8,027 nucleotides of DNA from Flavobacteriaceae bacterium (lineage in GTDB: Bacteria > Bacteroidota > Bacteroidia > Flavobacteriales > Flavobacteriaceae). The translations under genes and the position numbers were made by a program. Below the pieces are notes generated by a model. That model was not told where the DNA came from. It worked only from the letters and a program-made list of their open reading frames with translations, and searched no databases. Below are positions 5,332-8,027 of this stretch, piece after piece. Within the stretch, counting starts at the first letter, position 1. Each line of letters opens with the position of its first letter. Location of the stretch: positions 1 through 8,027 of the forward strand of contig JAENXB010000129.1 in assembly GCA_016649785.1 (NCBI GenBank), written 5' to 3'.

Positions 5332-6157
5332 AAAACAACGGGAACTTGGGGAAATAATTAGTGTGACCTTTAAGTTTCTAAGGGAAAATTACAAAACCCT
5401 CATCAAAAGTATTACCCAGGTTGTCGGGCCCACTTTCATTTTATTGATCGCGGCACTGGCTTATTATACCTATACAGTAGCGGGAAGTCCGCTAGCGGCA
5501 ATGGAAGGGAAATCCGAAGAATTTCTCATTTCATTTTTTATATTGGCAGTTACTTTATTATTATTTTACGCTTCGCTTTACGGCACAATACTTCATTATA
5601 TAAAATCCTATATTGAAAATAATGGCACTGTGGATGAAGCCGAAATCAAAACCGGGGCCCAGGATGATCTGGGAAAACTGTTTATGGTTTTTATCATTTC
5701 AGCAGTTATTGTTTTTACTGGATTGATATTATTTATAATCCCGGGAATTTACCTGATGGTGCCTCTTAGCTTGGCGGCAACGGTTTTGGTATTTAATAAA
5801 ATGAGCCTGGGCGATTCAATTTCTCATGGCTTTTCACTGGTTAAAGATCACTGGTGGACCACATTTTTCTCCATAGTGGTCATTTGGCTGCTTGTATATG
5901 TAATTGGACTGGTTTTCCAGCTACCACTTATTATATACACTTTTATGAAAATGTTTGCCGTTGCCCAGGAAGGCTCTCTCGCCGATCCTGTTTCCTATTC
6001 CGATTGGGTTTTTATCCTGCTCAACGTTATTTCTTCAGTGATTCAATATTTGCTCTCCTCCATCTTCGTTATTGCCTTAGCTTTTATATATTTCAATTTA
6101 AATGAACATAAAAATCTCACGGGCACTTATGAAACTATTGATAAATTAGGAGATTAA
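5306..6157 (+). CDS. Unnamed six-helix membrane protein of the SpoIIM-DUF4129 operon
   Basis: A 283-residue hydrophobic protein that I cannot name. There are about six membrane segments (35-58, 73-96, 124-146, 148-163, 185-210, 236-264) and short soluble ends. The stretch at 143-184, with FIIPGIYLMVPLSL, a short soluble turn and then SISHGFSLVKDHWW, resembles a motif found in DUF975/YciC-like proteins and in the membrane domain attached to some glycerophosphodiester phosphodiesterases, so a remote kinship is plausible. The N-terminal block FKKQRELGEIIS...FKFLRENY is charged and helical and probably cytosolic. There are no obvious catalytic residues. It starts inside the SpoIIM gene and ends five bases before the DUF4129 gene, so it is likely a structural or scaffolding subunit of the same complex (inference). 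Confidence 0.88.
   Translation: MQDQYIQFKKQRELGEIISVTFKFLRENYKTLIKSITQVVGPTFILLIAALAYYTYTVAGSPLAAMEGKSEEFLISFFILAVTLLLFYASLYGTILHYIKSYIENNGTVDEAEIKTGAQDDLGKLFMVFIISAVIVFTGLILFIIPGIYLMVPLSLAATVLVFNKMSLGDSISHGFSLVKDHWWTTFFSIVVIWLLVYVIGLVFQLPLIIYTFMKMFAVAQEGSLADPVSYSDWVFILLNVISSVIQYLLSSIFVIALAFIYFNLNEHKNLTGTYETIDKLGD
6148..6152 (+). promoter_or_regulatory. Shine-Dalgarno site of the DUF4129 gene
   Basis: AGGAG lies 10 bases before the ATG at 6163, within the last codons of the preceding gene. It is the strongest Shine-Dalgarno match seen in the window. It supports the ATG at 6163 over the ATG at 6158, which is in another frame and meets a stop after two codons. Confidence 0.55.
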
Positions 6158-6162
6158 ATGCT

Positions 6163-6924
6163 ATGAGGTTATCCTGGATTCTATTCGGTTTCATCTTATT
6201 CTGCTCTATTGCCGTAAAGGCGCAGGATTCGCTTTCCCTGGAAGAAAAGCAGGTACAATATGATGCAACCACAAACCTGAACCCGCTGGATTTTAATACT
6301 GAAAAAATAGCCGATCTCAAAACCGATCCCTCCTTTGATTATTTAAAAACAGCTGAAAATGACAGTTGGTGGACCCGGTTTAAACGCTGGGTAAATACGC
6401 GCTATCAGCAATTTACAGATTGGTTATTCGGGGATTACAAGGCTTACGAATTTGTGGCGATTTTACTAAAGATCCTGCCATATCTCATCCTGGGTGCGTT
6501 TATTGGATTGATAATCTGGCTTTTTATAAAGCTAATCCCGGCAAGGTCTTTATTGGAAGAACAGGAAGCCCCGCAGGTATTTTTAAATGATGAAGAAAAT
6601 ATTGTGCGATCTGAAAATATCGGAGAACTGATAGATGACGCGATAAAAGATGGCGATTTCCGACTTGCCGTTCGTTATTATTACCTTCAGTTACTTCGGC
6701 AACTCCATCAAAAAAAACTGATCAACTACGAATTTCAGAAAACCAATTCAGAATATTTAAATGAAATAAAAGCAGATAGACTTCGGGCCCAACTGAAAAA
6801 AGTAATGCGGATCTATGATTTTATCTGGTACGGAAGTTTTTCCCTTACAGAACCAGATTTTCATCTTGCTCAAACCAACTTTCAGGATCTTCAAACTTCC
6901 ATAAAAATAATTTCGGATGAATAA
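6163..6924 (+). CDS. DUF4129 domain-containing single-pass membrane protein
   Basis: A 253-residue protein. Residues 1-20 look like a cleavable signal peptide (AVKA before QD). The 21-97 segment would then lie outside and ends in a tryptophan-rich amphipathic stretch, WWTRFKRW (69-76) through TDWLF. A membrane helix covers about 98-126, and the DUF4129 domain (about 150-250) should be cytosolic. It is recognised from AVRYYYLQLLRQLHQKKLI (169-187), NSEYL (195-199) and YDFIWYGSFSLTEPDF (218-233). DUF4129 proteins have no settled function but repeatedly sit beside MoxR ATPase, DUF58 and DUF4350 genes. The gene follows the six-helix protein after five bases and overlaps the DUF4350 gene by eight bases. 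Confidence 0.9.
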   Translation: MRLSWILFGFILFCSIAVKAQDSLSLEEKQVQYDATTNLNPLDFNTEKIADLKTDPSFDYLKTAENDSWWTRFKRWVNTRYQQFTDWLFGDYKAYEFVAILLKILPYLILGAFIGLIIWLFIKLIPARSLLEEQEAPQVFLNDEENIVRSENIGELIDDAIKDGDFRLAVRYYYLQLLRQLHQKKLINYEFQKTNSEYLNEIKADRLRAQLKKVMRIYDFIWYGSFSLTEPDFHLAQTNFQDLQTSIKIISDE

Positions 6925-8027
6925 AAGTTTTAAAATAGCTTTTGGCGGAATTTTGTTATTGGTTTTGTTCCTGACCTATCTCCAGGCCACAGAACCTGAA
7001 CCCGTTAACTGGAACCCGAGTTACCTGGAATCGGATAAAATTGCCTTAGGAAGTTTTGTTTTTTACAATTCCTGGAAAGAAAGCTCTTCCACCAAAATAG
7101 AAAAAGTCAGCGTTCCCCCTTTTGAATTTTTAAATGAAGAAAATACAGGAACTTATTTCTTTTTAAATGATGTGTTGAGTTTTGACGATGCCGAATTGAA
7201 AAAATTACTGACCTGGGTTAGCAGTGGAAATACGTTGTTTCTTTCGGCAAATTCCTTCAGCCAAAATCTGCTGGATACGCTCAAGGTTGAGACGGCCATA
7301 AAACTTCCCGGCACAGATTTTTCCTCACAACCGTTCATAAATCTGGTTCATCCCAAATTAAAGCAATCAGTTCCCTTCAAATATGAACATGACGCTCCGC
7401 TGGTTTATTTCAGTAAAATTGACACCCTGAATAACACAGTTTTAGGTGTTTCAGCATTAAAATCGTTTAAAGGAGCAGATGGGACAAATGTGAATTTTAT
7501 AAAAGCTGAATTTGGAAAAGGAAGGATTTATATGTACAGTATGCCGGAAGCATTCAGCAATTATTTCCTGCTTTCGAAATCAAATTATACTTATGCCGAA
7601 GCTGTTTTAGGCTATATCGACACTGCCAAAACTGTGTATTGGGACCGTTATTACAAGACCGGAAAAGCCTTTTACACCTCGCCGCTTTACATTTTATTGC
7701 AAAACAGGGCTTTAAAATGGGCCTATTATTTTGCCCTTTTCGGAAGTGTTTTATTCATAATTTTTGAAGGAAAAAGAAAACAACGCGCAATTTCCGTGGT
7801 TGAACCTTTAAAAAATCAAACCTATGAATATTCAGGAACTATTGCCGATCTATATTTGGAACAAAAGCAATACAAAGCCCTTGCCTTAAAAAAAATACAT
7901 CATTTTTATGATTATATTAGAACCCGGTACAGGATTGACACTTCTTTACAAAATGAAGCATTTTATAAGGAAATTGCTGCAAAGAGCGATCACAGTATCC
8001 CGGAGACCGATGCCCTTTTCAAAAAAA
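6917..8027 (+). CDS. DUF4350 domain-containing membrane protein, cut by the window edge
   Basis: The frame opens with ATGAATAAAAG, overlapping the end of the DUF4129 gene by eight bases, and stays open through 370 codons to the right edge, so the C-terminus is missing. Residues 6-23 form a membrane anchor and about 266-283 a second membrane helix, followed by basic EGKRKQR. The part between them (24-265) is probably periplasmic. Its start has the Rossmann-like DUF4350 pattern: LSFDDAELKKLLTWVSSGNTLFLSAN (87-112 in outline) and FGKGRIYMYS (199-208), a fold related to glutamine-amidotransferase-like domains without visible catalytic residues. The last stretch (about 300-370) is helical and cytosolic. 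Related flavobacterial proteins are, as I recall, about 400 residues, so only a short piece is probably lost. Next downstream I expect a MoxR-type ATPase gene. Confidence 0.88.
   Translation, partial: MNKSFKIAFGGILLLVLFLTYLQATEPEPVNWNPSYLESDKIALGSFVFYNSWKESSSTKIEKVSVPPFEFLNEENTGTYFFLNDVLSFDDAELKKLLTWVSSGNTLFLSANSFSQNLLDTLKVETAIKLPGTDFSSQPFINLVHPKLKQSVPFKYEHDAPLVYFSKIDTLNNTVLGVSALKSFKGADGTNVNFIKAEFGKGRIYMYSMPEAFSNYFLLSKSNYTYAEAVLGYIDTAKTVYWDRYYKTGKAFYTSPLYILLQNRALKWAYYFALFGSVLFIIFEGKRKQRAISVVEPLKNQTYEYSGTIADLYLEQKQYKALALKKIHHFYDYIRTRYRIDTSLQNEAFYKEIAAKSDHSIPETDALFKK

Noticed and set aside
5854..6105. 83-codon frame inside the six-helix membrane protein gene
   Set aside because: Cys/Phe/Tyr-rich product typical of an out-of-frame read of membrane-protein codons; the enclosing frame fits the operon.
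1..8027. Mobile element, defence island or foreign gene cluster
   Set aside because: No transposase, integrase, attachment repeats, toxin-antitoxin or nuclease genes; composition and codon style look even across all nine genes.

Overview
The window looks like chromosomal DNA from a marine or soil flavobacterium (Bacteroidota, Flavobacteriaceae; the proteins feel closest to the Gramella/Salegentibacter/Zunongwangia group, a judgement from memory and not a search). Supporting signs are AT-rich DNA with A-rich leaders, few Shine-Dalgarno sites, several matches to the Bacteroidota -7 promoter element TAnnTTTG, and a lipoprotein with an acidic/charged stretch after the lipobox cysteine. Nine protein genes fill the window. 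There is no tRNA, rRNA, CRISPR array, insertion sequence or other mobile DNA, and no gene looks broken.

Left part (1-3391), lipid and housekeeping genes. A membrane-bound di-iron fatty acid hydroxylase/sterol desaturase family protein (74-994, +) converges on a PlsC-like acyltransferase (1124-1927, -), with a small field of degenerate 7-bp repeats between their 3' ends. Upstream of the acyltransferase on the same strand is a NudL-type CoA pyrophosphatase (1999-2652, -). Divergent from it, with start codons overlapping by two bases in a CATG, is a lipoprotein cyclophilin peptidyl-prolyl isomerase (2651-3391, +). Both minus-strand genes have long 5' extensions of the open frame that I consider artefactual; their starts are placed at 1927 and 2652.

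Right part (3599-8027), a membrane-protein module. An RDD-family protein (3599-4312, -) is divergent, across only 35 bp, from a tightly packed four-gene run on the plus strand: a SpoIIM/DUF95 family protein (4348-5331), an unnamed six-helix membrane protein (5306-6157), a DUF4129 protein (6163-6924) and a DUF4350 protein (6917 to beyond the window edge). Neighbouring reading frames overlap by 26 and 8 bases or are 5 bases apart, so they are almost certainly one translationally coupled operon. This set normally accompanies a MoxR-type AAA+ ATPase and a DUF58 (von Willebrand A-like) protein, which I predict just past the right edge. Similar sets occur in Actinobacteria. The job of the complex is not established; each membrane protein here also carries a soluble segment likely to be cytosolic, which would suit docking to a MoxR/DUF58 machine.

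The most interesting items are this poorly understood module (SpoIIM in a lineage that does not sporulate, plus an unnamed subunit), the altered catalytic motifs in the acyltransferase, the shared CATG start of two divergent genes, and the heptad repeats at 1018-1105.
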